Numbered from the stretch's first letter, positions 50,257 through 60,123 are shown. The stretch is 64,000 nt of DNA from Streptomyces sp. CB02400 (GCF_001905725.1 NZ_LIWB01000012.1:62001-126000), one strand, 5' to 3'. A program made the numbers and translations. Notes: generated by a model not told the origin, from the sequence alone.

Positions 50257-51795
50257 TCACCCGCCCTGGAGGCGTCGCAGGTCGGAGGGGCGGACCTGGA
50301 CGGCCACCAGGGCGATCAGCGCGGCGAGCACGGCGAAGATCGCCGCCATGACGAAGGCCGCCGAGACACCGGAGGTGAGGACCTCGTCGGCCCAGGGCGG
50401 TGGCAGCTCCCCGGTGCGCTGGAAGCGCAGGCGCTCGGCGGGGGTCGCCTGCCGCAGGAAGAGCGGAACCTGTTTCTCCGCCTCGTTGCCGCTCGCCGTA
50501 CCGAACACCGTGACCAGGATGGACAGACCGAGCGAGCCGCCGACCTGCTGGGTGGCGTTGAGGAGGCCGGGGGCCGCGCCGCTCTCCCGCACGGGCACGT
50601 CCGACAGCGCCATCAGCGTCAGCGACACGAACTCCATGCCCATGCCGAGGCTGAACACCAGCATGGGCCCGAGGACGCTGCCCGCGTAGGTGGAGTGGAC
50701 GTCGGTCAGCGTCAGCCAGCCCAGGCCCGCCGCCGCGAGGACACCGCCCCCGACCATGAAGGGCTTGGGCCCGTACACGGGCAGGAACCGCGAGGCCAGC
50801 CCGGCACCGACCGCGATGACCGCGCTGACCGGCAGGAAGGCGAGTCCGGCCCGCAGGGGACTGAAGTCCAGCACGTTCTGCACGAAGAGCGTCAGGAAGA
50901 AGAACATGCCGAACATCGCCGCGGCCAGGCACAGCATGATGCCGTACGTGCCCGCGCGGTTGCGGTCGGCGAACATGTGCAGCGGGGTGATCGGCTGTCT
51001 CGACCTCCTCTCGACCAGGACGAACCCGGCGAGGACGAGGACGGCCGCGGCGAACGAGGCCAGGGTGAGCGCGTCCCCCCAGCCGTCCTGCGCGGCCCTG
51101 ATGAACCCGTAGACCAGCAGCACCATGCCGGCGGTGGAGGCCAGCGCGCCGGTGAGGTCGAAGCGGCCCGGATGGCGTTCGGACTCCTTGATCCAGCGTG
51201 GTGCGGCGAGGGCGATGAGCAGCCCGATCGGGACGTTGACGAAGAGCACCCACCGCCAGTTCAGCCACTCGACGAGCACTCCTCCGGCGAGCAGCCCGAT
51301 CGCGCCGCCGCCCGCCGACACCGCGGCGAAGACCCCGAAGGCCCGGTTGCGTTCCGGCCCTTCGCGGAAGGTCGTACTGATCAGGGCGAGGGACGTCGGG
51401 GAGGCGATGGCGCCGCCCACGCCCTGGAGGGCGCGGGCGGCGAGGAGTTGGCCGGAGTTCCGGGCGAACCCGCCGAGCAGCGACGCCAGTACGAAGAGCA
51501 GCACGCCGGCGACGAAGACGCGCCGTCTGCCGAGGATGTCACCGGCCCGGCCGCCGAGCAGCAACAGACCGCCGAAGGTCAGGGTGTAGGCGTTGACCAC
51601 CCACGACAGGCTGGTGGTGGAGAAGTCCAGGGAGCGCTGGATGTGCGGCAGCGCGATGTTCACGATGGTGATGTCCAGCACCACCATCAGCTGACACGAC
51701 GCGATGACCAGCAGCGCCATCGCGTTTCCACCGCCGCCGGTGTCCTGGGCGGCGTTCTGCGGCGCGGAGGCCGATCGCGGACTGCTTCTGGTCAT
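50257..51795 (-). CDS. DHA2-family (EmrB/QacA) multidrug MFS exporter
   Basis: 512 aa with 14 predicted transmembrane helices. The motif-C-like and N-terminal signatures MVVLDITIVNIALPHIQ and GGRAGDILGRRRVFV are typical of drug:H+ antiporters with 14 segments. ATG 51795 has AAAGGG upstream. No TetR or MarR gene is adjacent, so regulation is not visible. Ends 22 bp from the convergent EEP gene. Confidence 0.92.
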   Translation of the reverse strand: MTRSSPRSASAPQNAAQDTGGGGNAMALLVIASCQLMVVLDITIVNIALPHIQRSLDFSTTSLSWVVNAYTLTFGGLLLLGGRAGDILGRRRVFVAGVLLFVLASLLGGFARNSGQLLAARALQGVGGAIASPTSLALISTTFREGPERNRAFGVFAAVSAGGGAIGLLAGGVLVEWLNWRWVLFVNVPIGLLIALAAPRWIKESERHPGRFDLTGALASTAGMVLLVYGFIRAAQDGWGDALTLASFAAAVLVLAGFVLVERRSRQPITPLHMFADRNRAGTYGIMLCLAAAMFGMFFFLTLFVQNVLDFSPLRAGLAFLPVSAVIAVGAGLASRFLPVYGPKPFMVGGGVLAAAGLGWLTLTDVHSTYAGSVLGPMLVFSLGMGMEFVSLTLMALSDVPVRESGAAPGLLNATQQVGGSLGLSILVTVFGTASGNEAEKQVPLFLRQATPAERLRFQRTGELPPPWADEVLTSGVSAAFVMAAIFAVLAALIALVAVQVRPSDLRRLQGG

Positions 51796-52087
51796 GCCGG
51801 GTCACCCTTTCGGGAGTCCACCGTTCGACCGTACGCGCACGTCCCCTCGCCTACATCTCGATCACCACGGCCCGGTGGGAGGCCCACGGCAGTCGGTAGC
51901 GGTGGGTTCGACTTCCAGCCTGCCGCTCCGATCGTGCGCTGTCCGTCGGCCTCGTGGCACGTGGCAGGGTGCCGGGCACGACCCGTGCCGGCCGGGACCG
52001 CGGGCTGCCCGCGGAGACCGTCTCCGGTCTCCGCGAGCCACCGGCGAGGCAGGGCGAACCACGCCGGCTCACCGGGTCAACCGCCTG

Positions 52088-53422
52088 TCATCGGCTCGAA
52101 TCCCGGCGCTCGACGTACAGGCGGGCGTCCTTCCTGCCGGTCCACTCCAGCCGTACGACACCGGGCACGGCGGCGTCGGCGACGCGCTCCGGGTCCTTCC
52201 AGTAGCCCTGGGCCGGGTTCCGGAAGAACGTCGCCCACAGGCCGCCCTTGTGGTCCTCGAAGAAGTTGTTGTGACCGGCGCCGACACCCGCGGTCCACCG
52301 CTCGGAGTACGGGCCCTCGAAGCTGTCCGAGACGGCGACGACGGCGTCGTACTGGTACTGCACGCGGCCCGCCCCGGGCGGGTCGTAGGCGTTGCGCGTG
52401 CTTCCGTAGGCGTCGACCGACGTGCGGTCCCACGCGGCGTGGACCAGGTAGTACTTGCCCTTGTACCTGAACACGTACGCGCCCTCGAGGTACGGCTCGG
52501 GGGAGTAGGGTGTCTGCCGGAACTTCGGGAGGTCCGTCGTCGTGACGATGTCCTCCATGTCGTCCCGGAACTTGGCGTAGAGGTCGTTGTGCAGCACGAG
52601 CCACGCGTCGTCGCCCTCGCTGTAGAGGCCGCCGTCGATGTGGTGGTAGGCGCCGGGCTCGATGAACGCCGGCCCTCCGACGAACGACTCGCCGAAGGGC
52701 TTCTCCAGGTTCCCCTCGACCAGCCGGTACGGACCCTCGACGCCGCCCTCGCTCACCAGCATGAACGAGCCCACCTTGCGGGAGTGGTCGCCCATGCACG
52801 CGACGATGTACCAGCGGCCCTTGAAATAGTGCACCTCCGGGGCCCACGCGTTGCCGCGCTTGCCGAAGCGGTCGTCGTGCCAGTACTCCTGCCAGGGCGC
52901 GACGACCGTGCGGCCGGGCCGGTTCTCCCCGGCGAACTCCGGCGACCACACCTTGCCCTTCTCGGCGTCCGGCCGTACGCCGGTCGTGTCGGCCAGTCTC
53001 CACGGCCCCTTGAGCGAGGGCGCCACCCACACGAAGATGCCGTCGTTCCACGGGCCGGCCGCGTCCAGTCCGGGTACCCGGGTGGTGCCCGTGGCGACGT
53101 AGACCGGGCGGCCGTCGACGACGAAGCAGTTGACGTAGGTGTCCCGCATCCACACCCGGCCGAGCTCCTCGTCACGGGGGCGCAGTTCGAGCGGGAGGAG
53201 GAAGGAGTTGTCCTCCCGCGGCCACAGGTCCAGCCGGGTGTCCGCGACACCGTACGGCTCGGGGTCGGGCCAGTTCGACGGGTGACGCCGCGCCGACGCG
53301 GCCGGTGACGGCGCGGGTGCGGCGGCCTGCGCGGCGGTCGCGGGAAGGGCGGCTGCCGCCCCCACGCCGGCGGCACCGGCCAGCAGGGAGCGTCGGCGCA
53401 AACGGTTCCGGGCATCGGCCAT
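52088..53422 (-). CDS. Secreted GH43-like glycoside hydrolase (Tat signal)
   Basis: 444 aa. Tat signal RRRSLLAGAAGVGAAAALPA with twin arginines and cleavage near AQA. The mature protein has five-bladed propeller features: DAAGPWNDGIFVWVAPSL, GNAWAPEVHYFKGRWYIVA and YLEGAYVFRYKGKYYLVH, resembling GH43 and GH117-type enzymes (arabinan, xylan or anhydrogalactose substrates). ATG 53422 has AAGGAG at about 10 nt. Divergent from the ROK regulator with shared operator-like repeats between them, so it may be part of the same regulon as the sulfatase operon. Confidence 0.8.
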   Translation of the reverse strand: MADARNRLRRRSLLAGAAGVGAAAALPATAAQAAAPAPSPAASARRHPSNWPDPEPYGVADTRLDLWPREDNSFLLPLELRPRDEELGRVWMRDTYVNCFVVDGRPVYVATGTTRVPGLDAAGPWNDGIFVWVAPSLKGPWRLADTTGVRPDAEKGKVWSPEFAGENRPGRTVVAPWQEYWHDDRFGKRGNAWAPEVHYFKGRWYIVACMGDHSRKVGSFMLVSEGGVEGPYRLVEGNLEKPFGESFVGGPAFIEPGAYHHIDGGLYSEGDDAWLVLHNDLYAKFRDDMEDIVTTTDLPKFRQTPYSPEPYLEGAYVFRYKGKYYLVHAAWDRTSVDAYGSTRNAYDPPGAGRVQYQYDAVVAVSDSFEGPYSERWTAGVGAGHNNFFEDHKGGLWATFFRNPAQGYWKDPERVADAAVPGVVRLEWTGRKDARLYVERRDSSR

Positions 53423-53529
53423 CAGTCGCGTTCTCCTTCGTCGTCCCCGCCAGGAACCCAAGAGGGCAGCCCACGGCGAACTGCGTGGCGGGGGTGTGCC
53501 GCACAGCATGCGAACGCCGACACATTTAC

Positions 53530-53631
53530 GTCAACACCTCGGACGAATAATCCCCGTTGACCGACCCACTCAGGGCATAGGTCACCAGGCCTCATGAAGG
53601 CTTCGTTGCTTCTTTCTGTCGGAGTGTTGAC
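53530..53631. promoter_or_regulatory. Repeated operator-like elements between GH43-like and ROK genes
   Basis: GTCAACAC (53530-53537) and GTGTTGAC (53624-53631) are an inverted pair. GGACGAATAATCC (about 53541-53553) and GACGAAATAATCC (53629-53641) are near-identical direct copies. The second copy lies 22 bp before the ROK start and the first about 110 bp before the GH43-like start, consistent with ROK control of both directions. Confidence 0.5.
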
Positions 53632-53662
53632 GAAATAATCCGGCCTCCCTACCTTGACCGGC

Positions 53663-54928
53663 ATGCAGATGCCCAGCGGAGTGCACGCACTGGTCAGGCG
53701 GACCCATGAGGAACGCGTCCTGCGTGCGTTGCAGGAGAACGGCGCCATGAGCCGCGGTGAGATAGCCCGGGTCGTGGGCCTGTCCCGCACCACCCTGTCC
53801 GAGATCACGGGAAGCCTCCTGCAACGAGGCGCCATCGTGGTCGTGGACACCGATGCCTCCCGGCGTGAGGGGAGTGGCCGGCCGGCCGAGCGGCTGGCGC
53901 TCGACCCCGCGTCGGCACAGTTCATGGGCGTCGACTTCGGCCATCGACGCGTCCATGTCGCCGTGGCCGACGCCTCGCACGAGATCATGGCCTCGGGCGC
54001 GGCCCGCTACGACGACACGGCGTCCTGGCAGGTGCGGACCGGACTCGCCCTGGACCTGGTCGAGCGGCTGAGCGCCGAGGCCGGTGTCCACTACGGAGCG
54101 CTTCAGGGCATCGGCATCGGCGTGCCGGGCCCCTACCCGGCCCCGGAGGGAGCGGCCCCGCCCCGCACCACTCCCTTGGGGACGGTGCTCCGCCCGGCCC
54201 CGGAGGGGGTGGACGTCGCCTTCGCCGAACGCTTCGACGCGCCGGTGATCGTCGACAACAACACCCGTCTGGCCGCCCTCGCCGAGGCGATCAGCGGCGC
54301 CGAGAGCGTCGCCGACCTGGTCTACGTACGGCTGTCGGACGGCGTCGGCGGAGGTCTCGTCGTCGGCGGGCACCTGGTGACCGGCTCGGCCGGACTGGCC
54401 GGCGAGCTCGGGCACGTCACCGTCGAACCGGCGGGCCGGCCGTGCCGGTGCGGCAAGCGCGGCTGTCTGGAGACGGTGGCCTCGGTCCCCGCGATCCTCG
54501 CGGCCTGCTGGGAGTTCGGTCTGCCCCTGGAGAACCTGCGGGACCTGGCGGACGCCGTGGCCCGTGCGCACCCCGTCGCCGACCGGGTGCTGCGCGAGGC
54601 GGCCGGGGCCCTGGGCCGCGTCGTCGGAGCGGCGACCATGACCCTCAACCCGGCGAAGGTCGTCATCGGCGGCGAGATCACCCAGCTGGCGCCCGTCATC
54701 GTGGAGCAGGTCGCCGCCACCCTCGCCGCCGACCTCTTCCCGACCGCGTCGGCCGGTCCCGTCGTCGAGGCCGCGCGGCTCTCGGACGACGACGGGGCTA
54801 TCGGCGCCCTCGCCGCCGTCTTCCACAACTCCCCGCTGCTGGCGAGGTATCCCGAAACCGCCGACGTGAAGGGCGACACAGATGCCCGCGTTTCCACCAC
54901 CGAAGGAGCCGCCCATGTCCGTCCTTGA
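53663..54928 (+). CDS. ROK-family transcriptional regulator
   Basis: 421 aa. N-terminal winged helix (EERVLRALQENGAMSRGEIA then GLSRTTLSEITGSLL) and a ROK sugar-kinase-like domain. GHVTVEPAGRPCRCGKRGCL contains the zinc-binding CxCGxxGC motif of ROK proteins. ROK repressors usually sense sugars. ATG 53663 has no clear SD; TTG 53654 is an alternative. It overlaps the ABC permease by 14 bp, which makes it the first gene of the sulfatase operon. Confidence 0.92.
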   Translation: MQMPSGVHALVRRTHEERVLRALQENGAMSRGEIARVVGLSRTTLSEITGSLLQRGAIVVVDTDASRREGSGRPAERLALDPASAQFMGVDFGHRRVHVAVADASHEIMASGAARYDDTASWQVRTGLALDLVERLSAEAGVHYGALQGIGIGVPGPYPAPEGAAPPRTTPLGTVLRPAPEGVDVAFAERFDAPVIVDNNTRLAALAEAISGAESVADLVYVRLSDGVGGGLVVGGHLVTGSAGLAGELGHVTVEPAGRPCRCGKRGCLETVASVPAILAACWEFGLPLENLRDLADAVARAHPVADRVLREAAGALGRVVGAATMTLNPAKVVIGGEITQLAPVIVEQVAATLAADLFPTASAGPVVEAARLSDDDGAIGALAAVFHNSPLLARYPETADVKGDTDARVSTTEGAAHVRP

Positions 54929-55772
54929 GAAGCGGGGCGCCGAACCATCCGGGCAGACGCCCCCGGCCCCGGACGACGCCGGCACCACGAACGCCACGAA
55001 GACCGCGGCGGAGCCTTCGCGGCCGGGCCGGCGCGGGCTTCCCCTGATCCTCAACGCCGTGTCCGTCGTGCTCGGCATCGCACTGTGGTGGGCCGCGGCG
55101 GCCGCCGGCTTCAAACTGCCGACACCGCCGGAGGTCGTCTCCCGGGCCGGGACGCTGATCGCGGACGGGACCCTCGGAGAGGACGTCCTCGCCAGCCTGA
55201 CCCGCGTACTCATCGGCTTCGGCCTCGGCACCGCCGTGGCCGTCCCGGTCGGCTTCCTCATGGGCTGGTACGGCATCGCGCGCGGCCTGATGGAACCCTG
55301 GATCCAGTTCTTCCGCACCGTCCCACCGCTGGCGATCATCCCGCTGGCCGTGGTCGTCATGGGCATCGACGAGACCCCGAAGATCTTCGTCATCTTCCTC
55401 GCCGCGTTCCTGGCCTGTGTGATCTCCACCTTCCAGGGCGTGGTGAACGTCGACCGCACCCTGATCAACGCGGCCCGGGTGCTGGGAGCCAGGGACGCGG
55501 TCATCTTCGCCCGCGTGGTGGTGCCCGCCTCCACCCCCTTCATCCTCGTCGGCATGCGGGTCGGCCTCGGCTCGGCCTGGGCCACCCTGGTCGCCGCGGA
55601 GCTCATCGCCGCCCAGGAGGGCCTCGGCTACCGCATGCAGAACGCCCAGCTCTACTACGACCTGCCGACCATCTTCGTCGGACTGATCTCGATCGGGATC
55701 CTCGGTCTGCTCATGGACCGCATCCTGCTCCTCGCAGAACGCAAGCTCACCGGATGGCAGGAACGCCGATGA
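54915..55772 (+). CDS. ABC transporter permease (taurine/nitrate/sulfonate type)
   Basis: 285 aa. After a disordered N-terminal stretch (about 40 aa), six hydrophobic helices and the EAA-loop segment GARDAVIFARVVVPASTPFI that contacts the ATPase. Similar to TauC/SsuC permeases that import sulfonates or related anions. ATG 54915 has AAGGAG upstream. Overlaps the ATPase gene (ATGA). Confidence 0.92.
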   Translation: MSVLEKRGAEPSGQTPPAPDDAGTTNATKTAAEPSRPGRRGLPLILNAVSVVLGIALWWAAAAAGFKLPTPPEVVSRAGTLIADGTLGEDVLASLTRVLIGFGLGTAVAVPVGFLMGWYGIARGLMEPWIQFFRTVPPLAIIPLAVVVMGIDETPKIFVIFLAAFLACVISTFQGVVNVDRTLINAARVLGARDAVIFARVVVPASTPFILVGMRVGLGSAWATLVAAELIAAQEGLGYRMQNAQLYYDLPTIFVGLISIGILGLLMDRILLLAERKLTGWQERR

Positions 55773-56578
55773 CCAGCAAGCCGGCCAAGATATCCGTCCA
55801 GGGCGTCACCAAGACGTTCGCCCTCGGCCGCGACACCTTCACCGCCCTCGACGACGTCTCCCTCGACATCGCGGACCACGAGTTCGTCACCGTCGTAGGC
55901 CCCTCGGGCTGCGGCAAGAGCACCCTCATGAACATCCTCGCCGGACTGGAGACACCCACGGCGGGCCGCGCCCTCGTGGACGGCGCGCCCGTCCTGGGAC
56001 CGGGACCCGAACGAGGAGTGATCTTCCAGCAGTACGCCCTCTTCCCCTGGCTGACCGTACGCCAGAACGTCGAGTTCGGTCTGCGCACCACGGGCGTGCC
56101 CAAGGCCGAACGCCGCAGCCGGGCCGAACACTTCATCGAACTCGTGGGACTCGAACGCTTCGCCGACGCGCTCCCCAAGACCCTGTCCGGCGGCATGCGC
56201 CAGCGCTGCGCCATCGCCCGCGCCTACGCCGTCGACCCCTCCATCCTCCTGATGGACGAGCCGTTCGGCGCCCTCGACGCACTGACCCGGGTCAAACTCC
56301 AGGAACAGCTGCTGCGGACCTGGAGCCAGGACAAGCGCACGGTGCTGTTCATCACCCACGACGTCGACGAGGCCGTGTTCCTGGCCAACCGCGTGATCGT
56401 CATGGCGGCCCGCCCCGGGCGCGTCTACGACGTCATCGAGGTCGACCCCGCCATCGAGCGAAACGAGGCATTCCGCCTCAGCCCCGAGTTCGCCGCACTG
56501 CGCAACCGCGTGTGGCACTCCGTCTACCACCAGGAAGGCCGCACCGCCCCCGCGGCCGCCGGCTCCGCAACCTCCTGA
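55769..56578 (+). CDS. ABC transporter ATP-binding protein (taurine/nitrate/sulfonate type)
   Basis: 269 aa. Walker A GPSGCGKST, Q-loop FQQYALFPWLTV, signature LSGGMRQR, Walker B ILLMDEPFGALD and switch ITHDVDEA are all present. Belongs to the SsuB/TauB-type importers. Coupled to the permease start, and followed by the binding protein 21 bp later. Confidence 0.95.
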   Translation: MTSKPAKISVQGVTKTFALGRDTFTALDDVSLDIADHEFVTVVGPSGCGKSTLMNILAGLETPTAGRALVDGAPVLGPGPERGVIFQQYALFPWLTVRQNVEFGLRTTGVPKAERRSRAEHFIELVGLERFADALPKTLSGGMRQRCAIARAYAVDPSILLMDEPFGALDALTRVKLQEQLLRTWSQDKRTVLFITHDVDEAVFLANRVIVMAARPGRVYDVIEVDPAIERNEAFRLSPEFAALRNRVWHSVYHQEGRTAPAAAGSATS

Positions 56579-56599
56579 TCCGGAAAAGGACCACCACTC

Positions 56600-57601
56600 A
56601 TGCGACTCTCCCGCACACGCAGACACCTCACCGCCGCCCTCGCCGGCGTGGCCGCGACGGCCCTGCTGGCCGCCTGCGGCAGCGGCGACTCCTCCGGCGG
56701 GTCCGGTGACACGGTGCGCTTCGGCTACATCAACGACTTCAACGGCGCCAGCCTCATCGCCATCGCCGAGGCCAAGGGCCTGTGGAAGAAGCACGGACTG
56801 ACGGCGGACGCGAAGGTCTTCACCAACGGCCCCCTGCAGATCCAGGCGCTCGGCACGGAGAACCTCGACTTCGGCTACATAGGACCGGGCGCGATGTGGC
56901 TGCCCGCCTCGGGCCAGGCCAAGGTGGTCGCGATCAACACCCTCGGCAACTCCGACCGGGTCCTCGCCCAGCCGGGCATCACCTCGATGCAGGAGCTCGA
57001 GGGCAAGACCGTGGCCGTTCCCGAAGGCACCTCCGGCGACATGATCCTCTCGCTCGCCCTGAAGAAGGCGGGCATGACCAAGGACGACCTGAAGGTCGTC
57101 CCCATGGACCCGTCGACCATCGTCTCCGCCGTCTCCTCCAAGAAGGTCGACGGCGCGGGCTTCTGGTACCCCGCGGCGGCCACGATCAAGAAGCAGATCC
57201 CGGACCTGGTCGAACTCGCCAAGAACACCGACTTCGAGGACGAGGTCTCCTTCCCCACCGCCTTCGTGGCCGGCAACAAACTGGTGGCCGACAACCCGGA
57301 GAAGGTCAAGAAGGTCCTCGCCGTGCTGCGCGAGGCCATCGCCTTCCGGTCCGAGCACACCGACGAGGCCATCGCCCTCACCGCCGAGAAGCTGAAGATC
57401 CCGGCCGACCAGGTGAAGGCCGACGCCGCCAACAACAAGGTGCTCGGCGTCGAGGAACTCGACAAGCTGACCCGGGACGGCACCATCGACAAGTGGCTGA
57501 AGGGCATGAACGACTACTTCGTCGAGGCGGGCAAGCTCGAGCAGCCCGTCGACCCCGAGAAGTACTACACCGGCGACCTCTTCATCGGAGCAGGTAAGTG
57601 A
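56600..57601 (+). CDS. ABC transporter substrate-binding lipoprotein (SsuA/TauA-like)
   Basis: 333 aa. Lipobox LLAAC with Cys26 after a basic hydrophobic signal; then a Ser/Gly linker. The mature part has the NMT1/SsuA-like fold (VRFGYINDFNGASLIAIAEA near the start). It should capture a small anionic substrate outside the cell for the importer. AAAAGGA precedes ATG 56600. The stop overlaps the sulfatase start (GTGA). Confidence 0.92.
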   Translation: MRLSRTRRHLTAALAGVAATALLAACGSGDSSGGSGDTVRFGYINDFNGASLIAIAEAKGLWKKHGLTADAKVFTNGPLQIQALGTENLDFGYIGPGAMWLPASGQAKVVAINTLGNSDRVLAQPGITSMQELEGKTVAVPEGTSGDMILSLALKKAGMTKDDLKVVPMDPSTIVSAVSSKKVDGAGFWYPAAATIKKQIPDLVELAKNTDFEDEVSFPTAFVAGNKLVADNPEKVKKVLAVLREAIAFRSEHTDEAIALTAEKLKIPADQVKADAANNKVLGVEELDKLTRDGTIDKWLKGMNDYFVEAGKLEQPVDPEKYYTGDLFIGAGK

Positions 57602-59106
57602 CCCAGTCCGGCACGTCCAGGAAGAACATCCTCTTCCTCATGACCGACCAGCACCGGGCGGACACGCTCGGCGCGTACGGCAACCCGCTGGCGCACACCC
57701 CGGTTCTCGACGAACTCGCCGCCACGGGCACCCGATTCGACCGCTGGTACACCCCCACCGCGATCTGCACCCCGGCCCGGGCCAGCCTGCTGACCGGTCA
57801 GGCCCCCTTCCGGCACAAGCTGCTCGCCAACCACGAGCGCAACGTCGGCTACCTCGAGGACCTGGCCGAGGACCAGTTCACCTTCTCCCACGCCCTGCGG
57901 GAGAACGGCTACAACTGCGGCCTCATCGGCAAGTGGCACGTCGGCACCCGGCGGACGGCGGCCGACTACGGCTTCGACGGCCCCGAACTGCCCGGCTGGC
58001 ACAACCCGGTGGACCACCCGGACTACCTCGCCCACCTCGACGAGCACGGACTGCCGCCGTACGGGATCAGCGACCGCATCCGCGGCACCCTGCCCAACGG
58101 CGGCCCCGGCAACCTCCTCGCCGCCCGGCTGCACCAGCCCGTCGAGGCCACCTTCGAGCACTACCTGGCCACCCGCGCCATCGAGAAGCTCGAACAGTAC
58201 GCCGCGGACTCCCGAGAACGTGAGCAACCCTTCTTCCTCGCCCTGCACTTCTTCGGACCGCACCTGCCGTACATCCTCCCCGACGAGTACTTCGACCTGG
58301 TCGACCCGGCCGACGTGGAACTCCCGCGCTCCATCGCGGAGACCTTCCACGGCAAACCCCCGGTCCAGCGCAACTACAGCGCGCACTGGACCTTCGACAC
58401 CATGCCGATCGAGACCACCCGCAAACTCATCGCGGTCTACTGGGGCTACGTGGCGCTGATCGACATGCAGATCGGCCGGGTCATGGAGGCCATGCGGCGC
58501 CTCGGACTGACCGACGACACCGCCGTGTTCTTCACCTGCGACCACGGCGAGTTCACCGGCTCCCACCGGCTGCACGACAAGGGCCCGGCGATGTACGAGG
58601 ACATCTACCGCACGCCCGGCCTGCTCCGCGTCCCGGGCGCACCCGGCGGTGTCGTACGCACCGAGTTCGTCAGCCTGCTCGACTGCACGGCGACCATCCT
58701 CGAACTGGCCGGCATCGACTCCAAGCCCGCGGTCGACTCGCGCAGCCTGCTGCCGCTCGCGCACGGCGAGGAGACGGACTGGGACGAGGACATCGTCTGC
58801 GAGTTCCACGGCCACCACTTCCCGTACCCGCAGCGCATGCTGCGCGAGGACCGCTACAAACTCGTCGTCAACCCCGACTCGGTCAACGAGCTCTACGACC
58901 TGTGGAACGACCCGGACGAACTGCAGAACATCCACGACCACCCCGAACAGGCGGAGGTCCGCTCCCGGATGACCCGCCGCCTGTACGACGTACTGCGCGA
59001 ACGCGGCGACAACTTCTACCACTGGATGACGTCGATGTACGACGTCGGCGAGGTGGGACACGACCCCACCCTGAGCGGACTCGACGAATCCACCTACCAG
59101 CCCTAG
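57598..59106 (+). CDS. Type I sulfatase (formylglycine-dependent)
   Basis: 502 aa, no signal peptide, so cytoplasmic. The CTPAR motif (Cys57, CxPxR) is the substrate of the formylglycine-generating enzyme encoded next. Metal ligands appear in MTDQHR (Asp17, Gln18) and TCDHGEFTGSH. It removes sulfate from an ester, probably after uptake by the ABC importer encoded upstream. Resembles iduronate/heparan-type and choline-sulfatase-like enzymes; substrate uncertain. GTG 57598 overlaps the binding-protein stop. Confidence 0.93.
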   Translation: MTQSGTSRKNILFLMTDQHRADTLGAYGNPLAHTPVLDELAATGTRFDRWYTPTAICTPARASLLTGQAPFRHKLLANHERNVGYLEDLAEDQFTFSHALRENGYNCGLIGKWHVGTRRTAADYGFDGPELPGWHNPVDHPDYLAHLDEHGLPPYGISDRIRGTLPNGGPGNLLAARLHQPVEATFEHYLATRAIEKLEQYAADSREREQPFFLALHFFGPHLPYILPDEYFDLVDPADVELPRSIAETFHGKPPVQRNYSAHWTFDTMPIETTRKLIAVYWGYVALIDMQIGRVMEAMRRLGLTDDTAVFFTCDHGEFTGSHRLHDKGPAMYEDIYRTPGLLRVPGAPGGVVRTEFVSLLDCTATILELAGIDSKPAVDSRSLLPLAHGEETDWDEDIVCEFHGHHFPYPQRMLREDRYKLVVNPDSVNELYDLWNDPDELQNIHDHPEQAEVRSRMTRRLYDVLRERGDNFYHWMTSMYDVGEVGHDPTLSGLDESTYQP

Positions 59107-59127
59107 CCGGCAGCACCTGGACTCCCC

Positions 59128-60123
59128 ATGACCAGTCATCACCCTTCCTGCTGCACACCGGTCACCCTCACCGTGCCGCCCGCGCAGACGGCCGTACCCG
59201 ACGCGCGGGAGCGCTCGACCCGCGGGCAGGTCCGCCTGCCCGGGGGCGAGTTCGCCATGGGCGACGCCTTCGACGAGGGGTACCGCGCCGACGGCGAGAC
59301 CCCCGTCCACCCGGTGCGTCTCAAGCCCTTCCACATCGACGAGACCGCCGTCACCAACGCCCAGTTCGCGACCTTCGTCAAGGCCACCGGCCATGTCACC
59401 GACGCCGAACGCCACGGATCCTCGGCGGTCTTCCACCTCGTGGTCGACGCCCCGTCCGCCGACGTCCTCGGCGACGCGGCCGGAACCCCCTGGTGGATCA
59501 ATGTCAGGGGCGCCCACTGGCGCCGCCCGGAAGGCGCCCGCTCCGACATCGGCGGCCGGCAGAACCACCCCGTCGTCCACGTCTCGTGGAACGACGCGGC
59601 CGCCTACGCCCGGTGGGCGGGCAAACGCCTGCCCACCGAGGCCGAGTGGGAGTACGCGGCACGCGGCGGCCTGGCCGGACGCCGCTACGCCTGGGGTGAC
59701 GACCTCACCCCCGACGGCCGCTGGCGCTGCAACATCTGGCAGGGGCGCTTCCCCCACACCAACACCGCCGAGGACGGCCACCTCACCACCGCGCCGGTGA
59801 AGTCCTACCGCCCCAACGGCTTCGGCCTGTGGAACACCGCCGGCAACGTGTGGGAATGGTGCGCCGACTGGTTCTCGCCCACCTACTACGCCCACTCCGC
59901 CCCGGAGGACCCGCGCGGCCCGGACACCGGGACCGCACGGGTCCTGCGCGGCGGCTCGTACCTCTGCCACGACTCCTACTGCAACCGCTACCGGGTCGCG
60001 GCCCGCTCCTCCAACACCCCGGAGTCGTCATCGGCCAACCTGGGCTTCCGCTGCGCCAACGACTCGTCGTCCCCGGAATCAGGTGGTGTCGCAGGCGCGC
60101 TTCAGCGCGGGGACGAGGCGTAG
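59128..60123 (+). CDS. Formylglycine-generating enzyme (SUMF1/FGE family)
   Basis: 331 aa. The catalytic pair Cys280/Cys285 lies in GGSYLCHDSYCNRYRV, as in bacterial FGE. GGEFAMGD and GNVWEWCADWF are family landmarks. It oxidises the CxPxR cysteine of the sulfatase to formylglycine, which is needed for activity. It follows the sulfatase after 21 bp, making the operon self-sufficient. The last 45 bp overlap the convergent amidohydrolase gene. Confidence 0.94.
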   Translation: MTSHHPSCCTPVTLTVPPAQTAVPDARERSTRGQVRLPGGEFAMGDAFDEGYRADGETPVHPVRLKPFHIDETAVTNAQFATFVKATGHVTDAERHGSSAVFHLVVDAPSADVLGDAAGTPWWINVRGAHWRRPEGARSDIGGRQNHPVVHVSWNDAAAYARWAGKRLPTEAEWEYAARGGLAGRRYAWGDDLTPDGRWRCNIWQGRFPHTNTAEDGHLTTAPVKSYRPNGFGLWNTAGNVWEWCADWFSPTYYAHSAPEDPRGPDTGTARVLRGGSYLCHDSYCNRYRVAARSSNTPESSSANLGFRCANDSSSPESGGVAGALQRGDEA

